Source of the DNA: Symbiodinium natans
Taxonomy: Eukaryota; Sar; Dinophyceae; Suessiales; Symbiodiniaceae
Reading direction: 5' to 3'
Assembly (NCBI GenBank): GCA_905221605.1
Contig: CAJNDS010000111.1
Coordinates: 62,001 to 126,000 of the forward strand
Length of the DNA: 64,000 nt
This document shows positions 21,483 through 32,179 of the stretch, piece after piece. Numbering within the stretch: position 1 is the first letter of the stretch; each line of letters opens with the position of its first letter. A model generated the notes under the pieces. It was given only the letters and a program-made list of their open reading frames with translations. It had not been told where the DNA came from and ran no database searches. The translations under genes and the position numbers were made by a program.

Positions 21483-21571
21483 TCCGAGAAGCCCGGGAAG
21501 AAGCGCAAGGTAGAGGAAGAGGGCGAGGACAGACAGTGGCCACGAGGGCCATATCCAGTCGAAAGCGACAA
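21483..21571 (+). CDS. Exon with nuclear-localisation-like basic motif and acidic tail
   Basis: It reads SEKPGKKRKVEEEGEDRQWP then RGPYPVESDN. GKKRKV is close to the classical monopartite nuclear localisation signal and is followed at once by an acidic run. It precedes a coiled-coil exon in the same series, so the product may be nuclear (inference). Confidence 0.45.
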
Positions 21572-21593
21572 CCAATGAGCCCCTGGATTGCAG

Positions 21594-21641
21594 GAGGCGG
21601 AGTTGGAGGCACGAGCTGCCGCGCTGCGTCGTGGTGTTAAT
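21594..21641 (+). CDS. Coiled-coil exon
   Basis: It follows ATTGCAG and reads EAELEARAAALRRGVN before GCAG, an alanine-rich helical coil. It joins naturally to the next exon (21731-21794). Confidence 0.55.
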
Positions 21642-21730
21642 GCAGGCCTCAGGCGGGGATGCCACTGAAATGTGTAAAAGCCATGTTCTCACATGCTGAT
21701 ACAAACTGGTACGCTCGGTTGTATCCCCAG

Positions 21731-21794
21731 GGCAGCTGAAGCGGATGCCTTGGAAGCTGCTGCGGCCGCCTTCCGCGGGTCCGCAGAGAAGGCG
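21731..21794 (+). CDS. Alanine-rich coiled-coil exon
   Basis: After CCCCAG it reads AAEADALEAAAAAFRGSAEK then A. It continues the Ala/Glu-rich helix of the preceding exon. Confidence 0.55.
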
Positions 21795-21859
21795 TGTGGT
21801 TCTAACATCTCGCAACATAGCTTGAGGCCCGTTCACCAGCATCGCGCAATACCTTCCAG

Positions 21860-21964
21860 GCGCCATCACTTCGTGTCCATGACGATGACAACCAGGAAGA
21901 GAACGAAGGCAACAAAGGCCAAGACGAGTCGAATTTGTCGAATGCGGCAGAGCAAGAAAGCTGA
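21860..21964 (+). CDS. Acidic C-terminal exon with stop
   Basis: After TTCCAG the frame reads VHDDDNQEENEGNKGQDESN then LSNAAEQES and TGA at 21962-21964. A strongly acidic, Asn/Gln-rich tail ending in a stop is a plausible C-terminus for the gene carrying the two preceding exons. The overlapping basic frame (TRKRTKATKAKTSR) is the alternative. Confidence 0.4.
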   Translation, partial: APSLRVHDDDNQEENEGNKGQDESNLSNAAEQES

Positions 21965-23147
21965 CCTTCTGCGATGGCGCAGTAAAATCAATGGCGCTTG
22001 GGAATGGGTGCATGCAACTGGACCCCGGACTTGCTGCAAGGATGGTTGAAGACTCAACTAAGTGCTAAGGGACCTAGACTAAAGGTGCACATGCCAGCTG
22101 CCCGTAGAACACAGAACGGACCGTATTACGGTTCCAAATCTACCGAGCCATTGTACGCCCTGCCTGCAGTGCAAATTAAACATTGAACAGATTTGAACAG
22201 GACGTGGAGGCTTCGCTGCCCTCCCAGCCGCTGACGAGTCTGCTCAGGCCCAACTCAATCCTCGTCGGTATCCTCTTCGATAGGTCACCGGTTTAACCTT
22301 GCTTTGCAGTCGTGCATTCCAGTGCATTCCAGGCTGGGAGGACGCCGTCGACATCATGGAGCTGAGCAGGTGGAGAGCTAATGCCACAGCCGCGAGCAAG
22401 ATGCTTGTGCGCCCCGAAACGTCAGTGCCGGAAACTTGCAATGCCTGCAAAACAACATACAAAACAACGAGACACAACGCATTCGGACGCTTCGGGGCCC
22501 GGTTCTCACAGCGTGGAGGCTGTCAAAGGCGCACAGCACCCGAGAATTGAAAAGGGCATCGGATCAGCTGCAGCCCGGCCGCAGCTGTGTGATCAAAGCA
22601 TGTCAGCGAGACAGCTCTCTTTGCAGAGCACACTTTGGCTCCAAGCCTGCGCGGGTCAGCGAGAGAGTTGTTTTTTCCGCGATGGAAGTAGAGGCCATAG
22701 ACCAAAGACTTGATTGAAGGCACCTTTTGTTCAATGTGGCTTTCGGGAGGTTCTCCGTCACAATGGCATTCCTCCGCCATGCACCAAGAGATTCTTCGTG
22801 CTTCATGATGTGTTTACGGATGCCTACGGATGCTACTGAGTGTTTCTGTCTTTTTGGAGCGTCGCATCCTCAGGTCCAGCATCCTCTCTATCCGTGTAGG
22901 AAGTGCCCCATGCGTCATGCTTTGGCGGCCGTTCCTCCTAGCTTGCAGTTAGCCCTTTTACCGTATCAGTCTTTGATCATCTCCTCCCCTTTTCTTTCTT
23001 CGGTGTTCCCCAGGCATGGTGCTTTTCTGGCGAGGTACACGGCGCCAAGTTCACGTTTCCCAGTTGGACAGGCCTTCGCATGTCCAAATCCTTCTTTCTT
23101 GTTCAGGGCTGGTGGCTTTGGTGCCGAGTGCCTTGCAAAGGCCACTG

Positions 23148-23219
23148 AAATTCCCAACCAAGCTCGAGGACAGCATGCTCAAGACGCAAGCAGCGGGCTT
23201 CCTCAACAGTCTGATTTGT
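23148..23219 (+). CDS. Helical exon
   Basis: It reads KFPTKLEDSMLKTQAAGFLN then SLI, amphipathic. Boundaries are uncertain, and an alternative frame (RAGGFGAECLAKATE) is also open. Confidence 0.35.
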
Positions 23220-24487
23220 TCTTCTCAACGCTTGCGTGACATTGCAGGAGTGCTCCTCCGTGAAGGCTGTTTGCACTGCATTGCAATGCGCAGAGAGTCG
23301 TTTCGCATTTCGAAGACCAGGCCAGCTGGGCCTGAGAGTGTTTTCTGAGGTGGAAATTCTCGACGTCGCGGGTACGGCGCGCGTGTCGTGCAGTTCATCC
23401 ACGTGGGGGGGCTTGGCGCAGTTTCCATCCTTGTTGAAGAGAAATTGATGAAATCCTTGCCAAAAGATTATACAAAATGTCGCATGTCGTTGGAAGCCAG
23501 GTCGGAGTACAGCATCCCTTTAGAGTCGCCGCTGGAAGGGGAAGGCAGTACCGGAATGGAGGCGCTGTGGAACATGACATTGTGAGCTTTAGCTACACCA
23601 TGCTACACCATGCTACACCATTGCTCTGCAATAGTTTCTGTGGGCGCTGATCTTGGAGTTGCAGGTTGGTCTCCGGCTCAGCAGCGCAGGTGCCAGAGAG
23701 CTGCGGCTCCTGAAAGACGATATAAGACGATCACGGTGTACACTCAGTGTACACGTCTGGCCTCAGCGGCCTCAGCGTAAGCAAAGTTCTTCGATGCTAA
23801 GCTGCCAGGTGCTGACGTCTCGCAGAGCGCTGCCGAGGCTGTGTCTACATGGTTTTTGTAGTTCGTAGGGTGTTGGAAATGTGTTGGAATCTGCTGCCGT
23901 CGCGCGTGCCAAAGACCAGTAATTGCCAGTATGTTTGGGAGGAGCAGGAAAAAAAGAAGGAGGATGAGGCGAAGTCATATTTGGAGGCAACTCCTGAGTT
24001 CAGAACGGAGGGGAAGCAGGGCATCTGCAGTGATAATTCTCACATCCCTGCTGCCGAGAAGCACGGCCTCACTTCGTTCATGCAGTTCCTCATCCAAAGC
24101 CTGATGAAGGTAGGGCCGAGCACTCGAAGTCTGCCTGCTTGATCCTGCTTGTCAACCTTCGTATGAGTCGACCAGGACAAGCCTGAAGACCCGTGACCCA
24201 ATGTGACTGTGAACCCTTGAGTCGTTGGCAAGTGCTCCCTGACGCACTGCGTAAATTTGCAACGGCAGGTACAAGTTCCTTCAGAGGCAAGTCACGAAAA
24301 AGATGATGGTGCGAGCCTTGCAATGCCTTGCAGGATCACCGAGATCTGCAGAGCTTTGGTTCTCAGTGTGCTATCAACTTCGGTGAGGGATGTCATTGTG
24401 TCTGACTTAGATCGCCGAACTGTCCAGCGGAGGTTCCGCGGCCAGGCTCCCGGATAGACCTGGACTTGTAGGTGCACGGAGCAATGT

Positions 24488-24612
24488 CGGAGCAGAGTGT
24501 GGCAAAAGCACCTTAAGGACCAGAAGCTGGAAGACATGCTGGCAAAGTTGAGCTCCGAGGCGGGGCGGAGACGGAGCAGCCTGGAGCCTCGTACCGACTT
24601 TCGGCTATGCAG
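24488..24612 (+). CDS. Coiled-coil exon
   Basis: It reads RSRVWQKHLKDQKLEDMLAK, LSSEAGRRRSSLEPRTDFRL and C, ending at TGCAG|GTGACA, a good GT donor. It is the first of five closely spaced exons that together look like one coiled-coil domain. The 361-residue minus-strand frame over this area is a shadow. Confidence 0.55.
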
Positions 24613-24630
24613 GTGACAGATTGTGTCCCT

Positions 24631-24669
24631 GCGGAGCAGCTGCAAGACCTGCAGAAGCAGGCGGAGGAA
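24631..24669 (+). CDS. Short coiled-coil exon
   Basis: It reads AEQLQDLQKQAEE and is followed by GTAGGC, a GT donor. It is a strong coil despite its length. Confidence 0.5.
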
Positions 24670-24752
24670 GTAGGCTGGGAGTGAAGAGGGCCTGCTGGGC
24701 CCTGTCTTCAATCTTTTTCTACAGGCTTCCGATGGCTTCCCTGCACATCCAG

Positions 24753-24838
24753 GCGAACAGCTGCGGAAAGACAACAAGGAGCTGAGGGAAACGCTCGACC
24801 TGCTGAAAAGCAGGCATCCCGAGGGTCGGCAAGAACAG
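24753..24838 (+). CDS. Coiled-coil exon
   Basis: It is bounded by ATCCAG and CAG|GTTCCC. It reads GEQLRKDNKELRETLDLLKS then RHPEGRQEQ, with excellent heptad leucines. Confidence 0.6.
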
Positions 24839-25012
24839 GTTCCCTCTGCACAGCTTAGTTCTGGGCTAAGCCCCCGGTGGCTCAACCGCTCTCCAGCATC
24901 TTTTCTGCACGGGCACGCGCCCGTGGCGCAGCGGCCAACTGACTTTCGAAGCATTTGTTGCTGTCGCCACCCCCTCCCCGCCCCCCTCCACCGAGCTCTT
25001 TTTGCTCCCCAG

Positions 25013-25069
25013 AACGTGGTGGACAGGTACCGCTCCCTTTTAGCCGAGAATACGGAGCTAGCGCAGCAG
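25013..25069 (+). CDS. Coiled-coil exon (19 codons)
   Basis: It is bounded by CCCCAG and CAG|GCGTGAG (a GC donor) and is exactly 19 codons: NVVDRYRSLLAENTELAQQ. Confidence 0.6.
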
Positions 25070-25277
25070 GCGTGAGCCGTTTGAGCAAAACCGCCGACAT
25101 GGTGCTTGGTGCCCGTGTGCCCGCATGCCAGGTTGGAGAGAGTGGGGAAGGCCGGTGTGACGTCGGGCCGATGCTTGGAACTTTGACTGTTGGCCGAAGC
25201 TTCTTTGAAGCACAGGACTTGATTTGGCTTCCATGCAGGCAGGCATTTGCTGCAGGATTTGGATTTGTACCCCACAG

Positions 25278-25373
25278 CTGACGGTTTCGACACAGGATGA
25301 TGTTGGAAAGATGGTAAGCGAGAATGCCCTGCTGGTGTCCGAGCTGACAAGCCTCTTGACCGCACAAATGTGA
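25278..25373 (+). CDS. Coiled-coil exon ending in a stop codon
   Basis: After CCCACAG it reads LTVSTQDDVGKMVSENALLV, SELTSLLTAQM and TGA 25371-25373. The pattern echoes the preceding exon (ENALL versus ENTEL). It is probably the C-terminus of the coiled-coil protein built by the exons from 24488 on. Confidence 0.55.
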   Translation: MTVSTQDDVGKMVSENALLVSELTSLLTAQM

Positions 25374-25576
25374 CCAAGCAAGCAACGACAGGTAGCTACT
25401 GGTACTTAAAATCAGAGGCTGCGATGTATGCAGACCTGGCAGTCCTAGAAACTCCTCCGTGGCCGGATGCTTCTTGTGCATAAGTCTTCTGTCATGTTTG
25501 ACATCCTTACGCTGCCCCGGCAGCCGCAAGCCAAAATGTACAGTTACGCATTGTTACACAGTTATGCGAACCAAGG

Positions 25577-25639
25577 CATGCAGGCCAAGATAATGTCCAT
25601 TCAGGGCGAGATTGAAACCCTTCAAGGCCCAGATTCTTG
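25577..25639 (+). CDS. Short helical exon candidate
   Basis: It reads MQAKIMSIQGEIETLQGPDS after CCAAG|GC, then TGA. It may be an alternative or further exon of the same coil. Confidence 0.35.
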
Positions 25640-26620
25640 ACAAACTGATAAATGCGTTCAGTCTCACCTCACGCATGACGTTGGGCACTCACCGTGACAT
25701 CGATCTAGAATGCCCTGCCATAGAAGTCGACAAGGGTGGAAGCACTGCCTGCTTCACTGCTTGCTCCATGCGATCGAAGAGCGATCACCTTCTCACCCCC
25801 AGTGAAGCCCAGTGAAGCTGGATGAATGGTACTGCTTTCGTGTTTGCACTCCATGGACAAAGACGATTTGTTGGCGCTATGGCCAACATCCCTTGGCCTT
25901 TCCTAGTCCTCCGCGTGCTTACGTGCGAGTACTTGCGACATGTCACTTGCGATGTTCACCTTGTAACATGGCTCAAGGACGTTGAGGGCTGAAGCCGTAG
26001 CAATGTGAAAGAGCACGGCGAGTCATGCAGCCTGGCAGGAGGCCAGAAAGCATCGTGTTCAGGGGCCGTGAGAGTCTGGATTTCCATCCCCCTCTAGATG
26101 TCTCTAGCTGTAGGCTGTACGTAGCCGTAGCCAATGCCATGAGTTGCCATGATGCCAAGTATGCCATGAACCGTGTGGACATGCATGTATGGACTTTGCC
26201 CAGCCAGGCGCAGCACAGGGGCCAGAGTTGCAGCGGCTGCTGCGGCTGAGGCATCAGTGCAGTTACGAGCACGGAACGCCCCGGAACAACTGAGCGCTGA
26301 GTGCTAGGCCAGATCAGCAACCGCTTTGTTCAGCACATTCGAGGTGGGTGGGGTCGTGGAGTTACACTTGATGTAAGAGCTTCAAACCTGTGCACGAAGC
26401 AGCGTGGCCGAGAAATTTGCAATTTGCAATGACCTGTCAAGGCTGCTATGCTTCCGCCGTCTAGTTGTGAGGCCGATCCTTTGCACGACTCCAGGCTTCA
26501 AGGCTTCACTGATTACAAAGGGCAATCTGGCCAGTTGTGGAGCTTGCTTCACATCTACTTGTATGAGTGAGCTGGATGCCTGATGTGCGCATGATAAGCT
26601 AAGACGTCGCTTGCAGCATG
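25640..26620 (+). other. No gene seen
   Basis: There is no reading frame with domain or coil signature and no strong repeats. Confidence 0.4.
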
Positions 26621-26630
26621 CATCGTGCAG

Positions 26631-26718
26631 GCAAATGCAAGTCCAGAAAAACATGGCCGCGTCGGCCGCGTTGATGGAGGTGGAAGCCAGTGCCAAGAAG
26701 TATTATGAAAACACTTAG
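26631..26718 (+). CDS. Helical exon with stop
   Basis: After CGTGCAG the frame reads QMQVQKNMAASAALMEVEAS then AKKYYENT and TAG. It is Ala/Glu-rich and helical. Confidence 0.45.
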
Positions 26719-26799
26719 TGTGCATGTTGCAGGGAGCTTCGGTGCGTTGAAGCCTTGAGCTCGGTTTGATCATGAACAGCCTTGAAGCAGTCTACAGCC

Positions 26800-28660
26800 G
26801 CGTCCATGCAAAGCCGCAGCTTGAGCAAAGCCAAGGCCTGTTTCAGCCCTCGTCTGGCCGTGCAAGCCACAGGCCGAGCATGTTGGCAGTACGGCACTGG
26901 TGCCGATTTTTGAGAACCTTGCCAGGCCTCTCCAGCTCCGGCCTCGCTTGCAAGGCAGCAAGCAGAAGAGGGACAGGCATCGTTGAGGCCTCTCTCGTAG
27001 GGCGCCAAGCCATAGCTTGGGAGACCCAATGCCAAAACCAATTGTGCTGTGTTTGGTTCAGGGGCTCGTTGCCAGCAGTCTTGGAAGCTGTGCTCCGGTT
27101 CAAGCACGAGGCCAGGAAGAAAGATGGGGAAGGAAGGGAGAGCGGGTGCAGAATGCGGGAGAAGTGAGGCCTCGGCCTGCGTGCAGAAGTACTTGGACAT
27201 GACCGAATCCGCATTTCCGAGTGACCTGAAAGCCACCGTTCAGCCCCAAGACTTGTCACAAGATCTTGTGGCTTCTGGCGCGGCCTCATGCTGCAGTGGG
27301 ATGCAATGCCGAGGCTCGAGCCCCCTCACAAGCTGTTTCGTCGCAGTCCTCAGACTCACGTGCGGCGGCATTCTGCAACCAAGACGCGAAGCTGCACCAG
27401 GGTGCTCCAGAGCCAAGGATGGGAATCAAAGAAGTGACCAGTACCCAATCTCGAGAAGGACCGGGAGCTTGCACGAAGAGCTGCTGGGAGAAGGGACAAC
27501 GAAACCAAGCCAACCTTCTTGACGGCTTGACGGGTCACCAGCCTGATCCAGTCGCGCATAAGAATAGTAGCTAAAAGCACCGTTCCAACAACATTGCACA
27601 AAGCAATCAATGACATTGGAGCGACATACGGTAGCTGTTTTTCGCCTGGCTTCTGCAAGTCCTCGAGGGTTTCGACACAACCCAGACAAGCAAGATTCGA
27701 CAATTTCCCCAGTTTGCAAACGCTTCAAGCGTTAACCTTGCCGAGTTGGTTGGTTGCAGGAGCTTGGGGAGCTGGGGAAAGCAGTGTCAAAAACTTTCCA
27801 ATGTCGTCCCTGGCTCCATGTAACCTCCCGGAGATATGTCGAGGGTCTTGCGCAACCCATGCTTCAACAGAAACTCACTGTCGCTCCATACAGAATCTGG
27901 TTGTGCTCACGCTCCGTGCTCAGTGCTCCCGGCGCTACCCGGAACTTGAGAAAGCAAGGGGCTCATGAAGCTGCCGCTTTGCAAGAAGTGTGCTTAAGAG
28001 TCATGGAGTTGCGTTTCTTTTCGGAGCTGTGTCGCAAGATGCTTAAGCCCGGAAATGTGGTTCACGCTGCTGTTTGTTGATGTGCATTGATTGCGTACTT
28101 TCTGTGTTCCCGGTGCCATTGCAGTTTTGCAGTTTCTCGGAACTCTTCATGTCACTTCAGGATACAACGTGGTATCAAGAGAGAGACATCAGCTGCCAGA
28201 TGAAGGCAGGCTGCTGCAGCATGCTGAAGAGGCAGGATCGCTGGATGTTACTGGGCAGAGGCATCTCGGTGGAAGTGTAGATGTTGATGCTTTGTCGGCT
28301 TCGGGTAGGTGGACCATTCAGTTTGCGAGCCTGGAGTCGATGACAAAGTCGACGAGGCGCTCAGTCACGCTCTAATCAGTCTAGTCCTGTGGAGCGGATG
28401 AGTGATGAGCGTGAACAGATGTGAACAGATGTGAACAGCCTGACGCGAAGCCTGATGGTCGACTGCGATTGAGGTGACGAGGCACCTTCTGCAGGCAAGA
28501 GATAAGATAGAGGCCCAGTCCTGAGTGCAGATTGATCAACATAGATCTCCTGACAAACCCAGGAAGGTGCTGACCTGCGGACCGACCAAACTGTTTGCAG
28601 ATGTAAGCGGTCAGTGAAAGGCACTGATTTTAGGGTCGGTAGTCGCGGCCAGAACTTGAC
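26800..28660 (+). other. Possible further exons, not resolved
   Basis: Fragments such as LEKDRELARRAAGRRDNETK (near 27447), RERHQLPDEGRLLQHAEEAG (near 28171) and MELRFFSELCRKMLK (near 28003) look helical. Their boundaries and frames conflict, so no exon is called. Confidence 0.3.
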
Positions 28661-28688
28661 GGCAACGTGTCTCCCTCAATGGTTGTCA

Positions 28689-28807
28689 GAAACGGCTCTG
28701 GGAGCCGAGGCTGTGGAACGCGAGTTTGCGCACATCATGGGCGAGCTTGCCGCGTGCGCCGACATTGCCTGCAAACATGCAACTGGGGAACGGGGTTCTG
28801 TTCAGAA
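28689..28807 (+). CDS. Helical exon
   Basis: After GTCAG it reads ETALGAEAVEREFAHIMGEL, AACADIACKHATGERGSVQK. It is a well-formed amphipathic helix with three Cys. The frame continues to a TAG after 28826. Confidence 0.5.
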
Positions 28808-29113
28808 GTTAGCGAGCAGCACTTCTTAGGTCGTTGGCCTCCTTTTTCATTGTCAGCCTGGTTGATTGTCCAAGTTTCCTGGTATTTTTGAGGCTCAGTG
28901 GGGCTGCACTCAATGCCACTTCTGCAGCTGAGATACAGCAAGCCTTGGCACTTTGTACCAAATAGATGAAAGCCTTTTTGCAAACAGAGAAGCGGTATTC
29001 GTGGTATGATGATGCAATTGACAACAAGCTGTGATACGTACTACGGCTCACCTGACGCATGCCAGACTCAGAAGTTCAATGCCTTTCAATTGTGAGGGGT
29101 CTGTGCTCATTTC

Positions 29114-29299
29114 ATGATCGGCAAAAGGCCGCCCAAAAAGGGCAGGACACGTCGAGATCCTTTGTGGCAAGTAATTGAAAAGATTAAAAGGAAAAACGGT
29201 GCTGAAACTTTCCGGGCGTATCCTGTCAAGAAGGGGCGTTCTTCCTACACACCGACGCGAGTGTCCAAACGGCTAGCGGCTACAGCGGCTACAGTCTAG
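29114..29299 (+). CDS. Small lysine/arginine-rich ORF (61 codons)
   Basis: The ATG at 29114 opens 61 codons: MIGKRPPKKGRTRRDPLWQV and on to VSKRLAATAATV. It is highly basic, without a recognised domain. It could be a nucleic-acid-binding small protein or chance, and codon-level support cannot be judged by eye. Confidence 0.25.
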   Translation: MIGKRPPKKGRTRRDPLWQVIEKIKRKNGAETFRAYPVKKGRSSYTPTRVSKRLAATAATV

Positions 29300-29915
29300 A
29301 GCATGCGCGTTCAACATATATTGGATCCTGCAAGTTTGTGGTTGACCCTGATTGTTCCAGGAAATGCAGGATATCCAGTATCCAGCAAGCAGGCATAAGT
29401 TTGGAGCATTCGAGGTGAAGATTTGCCATCGCTTGCATACAGCTGTCCTCAGCGATTCACAATTATCTTCTGCCGCATCCAAGATTCATGTTCAAGGCAG
29501 CTAAAGACGGTTTCGCAGGTACGGAAAGCAACAACTCCCTGATCAACCTGTCCAGACGCGGCTTGAGCCTCATTCGGCTCAACATGGGCAATGGGTTCGC
29601 CTCACATCCTTGGTCAATAACATCGAAGATCTGGAAGCCTCTCAAGTGACTCTCAAGCCATCCTCCCGAAGCCCCCCCCAATCCCACGTATCTCACAGCT
29701 CACATTCTGGAAAGACTTTGGGATCTCCGGTCACCTCGAAGTTCTGGCCTCTGGTAGTCGATGGTGGTGTGGGCCATTTTATGGCCCCTTTCGGGACAGC
29801 GAAATTGTACACAAGTCTCGCCTCGTTGCAGCTCTAGCGACTCCAGACTCTAGCGGCAAGAAGCTTCAATTCTCCTTGCGCAGTCGTTTTTGAGCCAGGA
29901 AGCATCGTTCTCCTG

Positions 29916-30010
29916 GCGGAGATGCTGGAGATGGAGACGCGTCCGGCGGTGCGAGCGCAGGCCAGCTTCTGCAAGCAGCAAAGGGCTTCTCTTTTAAAAG
30001 ACTGGCCTAA
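29916..30010 (+). CDS. Helical exon
   Basis: It reads AEMLEMETRPAVRAQASFCK then QQRASLLKDWPK, charged and helical. Boundaries are approximate. Confidence 0.4.
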
Positions 30011-30655
30011 GCTTACTTGGATGATAGTGGCCTGTGTGTCAAGCAGGAAACCTGCCCGGACCGGCGTCCGATGACCTGGAGACAAGTCGAAGAAGTTCCA
30101 CCAGTTGTCAACACAGATGACAGCCGCACAGCAGGCGAGCAGAGGCTCAGGCTGGCAGGATCTGACAGAATCTGACAAGCAGACATCCACAAGCACGTGC
30201 GCGCAAGACACGGACGAAAGTGCTACGAACTCTGCAAGACCGGCCAGGACCGTAAGGCGAGCCGCAAAGGTATGGAATGGCTATCCTCAACCTTCGTGGT
30301 ACGTGTCTCCAGAAGTGATGACGATGTTGACATGCTCCTCGAGGCCACCAGAGGTGGCAGAGATCGGTTCACCAATGACCTCTGCTTTACCGCACACGCT
30401 GATGCAACCCGTTCACAGCTCTAGGCTCTAATGAGTGTTGCACAGTCGAAGCAAGAATTGGCAACACTTGTGCAAAACTGTCTGTGCCAGATTAGCTCCA
30501 GCAAAGAAGCTGTGATAGCAAGCCGCGGCCAGCTACGAGCCATGCACGGCTTAAGGCTCTACCTGCACGGCGATAGGACCCAAAACCTGCAGAAAGACAG
30601 TCATGACTTTCGGATCCAGAGCGGCTCTTCTGTACAGATCTAGAAGATGGACAAC

Positions 30656-30730
30656 AAAGAAAGCACGGCAAGCAGCAGGGCAAGCAGTACAGCAAGCGGC
30701 ACAGCAAGCAGCACGTCAAAGCACAGTTAG
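30656..30730 (+). repeat. GCAAGCAG-type octamer repeat
   Basis: Six or so imperfect copies of (A)GCAAGCAG/GGCAAGCAG follow each other and would encode a Ser/Thr/Ala-rich peptide (ESTASSRASSTASGTASSTS). The minus-strand frame here is Leu/Cys-rich and is an artefact of the repeat. Confidence 0.7.
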
Positions 30731-30826
30731 CAGCCATGCAAACATTGCAAGCAGCACGTAGCAACATATTTGAGATGCACTCTCTTTTATGTGGCGTATT
30801 GCAAGTTGCAAGTCTGAGGATGTTTC

Positions 30827-32170
30827 ATGATGTTTCTCCGAGCCTTGCTGATCAGTGGGCTAAACGGGTGCAGATCCGACAGATCCTGGGAAGACCTCGC
30901 AGAAGACACTCTCCTAGGTGGGCTTACAACAGCCAAGTTCAAGCAGGAAGTTATAAAGCTCTTTAGAGCGGAGAAGTATGCATCAAGAGCTGCTTTGGAC
31001 ATTGGAGCAGGAGGAGGGACAACCACTGCAGCTTTGGCTGTGAACTTCGCTGTAGTGGTTGCAATTGACAAGTACTGGGACATTGCAGGAGCGACAGCAT
31101 CACCGAATGGCGGCTTCCATGTAAACTCCGACAGGCTGCTGACAAAAAGCGGAAACAAAATCACCAACATCGTGCGGCTTCACGTGGATACTTCTCTTTT
31201 GGGCTCTTTTGCCACGCTTGCTGATCAGAATTTCTCTGCCGCTGTCATTGATGCGGACCACAAGTCTTCACGGGTTGCGCGAGACACGTTTAATGTCTTA
31301 CGTGGACTTCCCTGCTGCGTGGAGACCATTATCTACCATGATTACTGTGATGAAGATGTTTACCAGACAGTCCAACGGTTTGTCAATGAAGGACTGTTAA
31401 CTTTTCGCACCGCCATAGGCGAGCGCAACTGGTCGGAATGGTGGTGTAGGAACGAACGGCCAGAAGGCGTCGCCATGCGTGTGTTGCGGAATCCATTTAG
31501 TGATTTCCACGAGCGACTTGAGCGGCTTTACAGGGAGTTTGTCGACTGGTATGGGTCTTTGCAGGAGATGCTGAACGGAAGTCAGTGGCTGCTCCTTGCA
31601 ACAGACAGACCTGGTGAGATGTCCTTGATGCAGATGGGGTTTTGGCCCAGCATGTCCTATGTAACCCCTTTGACGAGACCCTTGACCAGACCAGGCGTCG
31701 ACCGGAGGCCCGTCGCGCACGGAGGAACCAGGCTTCAGGTAGGCTCTGCAATCGTGGTGCCACAGGACATGCCGTTTGTGTCGATCATTTCAAGGCAACC
31801 TGGAGGGCGGCGAAAGCTGTGGGGTGAGCTGGATCGTGAACTGCGCCTGTTGCGTCTACATGCATCGAAAGAACATCCTCTGCGAGCGCAGTGTCGCCCC
31901 GGATGTATGGGCATCAATTTGCGATGGAGTGTTGGTTGGGCTCTGCAGATTGACCATTTGCTGCACGTAGACGAGCTGCTTGGAGGTGCGGCTAGCACTT
32001 TGAGGCCTGAAGTGGAGCAGGAGCAAAAACGCAGTGTATGGTTCTGGGAGTTCAACCCTTGGTTGTGTCTCCCCAGGCCCTGGCACCCGAGCCCCATCTG
32101 CCCAAAACCCCAAATCTCAAGCCCTGTCAACATCTGTCAACATCTGTCAACATTCACTACCCAATGCTGA
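30827..32170 (+). CDS. Class I SAM-dependent methyltransferase-like protein
   Basis: An uninterrupted 447-codon frame starts at ATG 30827 (tandem MM). Residues about 50-75 carry the SAM-binding glycine loop, ALDIGAGGGTTTAALA, followed by VVVAIDKYWD, where the Asp would contact the ribose hydroxyls. A later acidic motif VIDADHKSSRVARDTFNVLR and IIYHDYCDEDVYQTVQRFV resemble the IDGDH...HDY pattern of Methyltransf_24-type enzymes. The convincing domain ends near MGFWPS (about 31650). The rest is Pro/Arg-rich, of uncertain reality, and may be read-through of an intron. The absence of introns in the domain is unusual next to the shredded genes around it. The methyl acceptor is unknown. Confidence 0.7.
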   Translation: MMFLRALLISGLNGCRSDRSWEDLAEDTLLGGLTTAKFKQEVIKLFRAEKYASRAALDIGAGGGTTTAALAVNFAVVVAIDKYWDIAGATASPNGGFHVNSDRLLTKSGNKITNIVRLHVDTSLLGSFATLADQNFSAAVIDADHKSSRVARDTFNVLRGLPCCVETIIYHDYCDEDVYQTVQRFVNEGLLTFRTAIGERNWSEWWCRNERPEGVAMRVLRNPFSDFHERLERLYREFVDWYGSLQEMLNGSQWLLLATDRPGEMSLMQMGFWPSMSYVTPLTRPLTRPGVDRRPVAHGGTRLQVGSAIVVPQDMPFVSIISRQPGGRRKLWGELDRELRLLRLHASKEHPLRAQCRPGCMGINLRWSVGWALQIDHLLHVDELLGGAASTLRPEVEQEQKRSVWFWEFNPWLCLPRPWHPSPICPKPQISSPVNICQHLSTFTTQC

Positions 32171-32179
32171 GTTTTGCTT

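Noticed and set aside
22727-23239. 170-codon + frame
   Set aside because: No recognisable domain, starts at an arbitrary codon, and a helical exon in another frame overlaps its end.
24292-25377. 361-codon minus-strand frame
   Set aside because: It is antisense to five well-bounded coiled-coil exons; Ser/Arg/Leu-rich composition is typical of a shadow frame.
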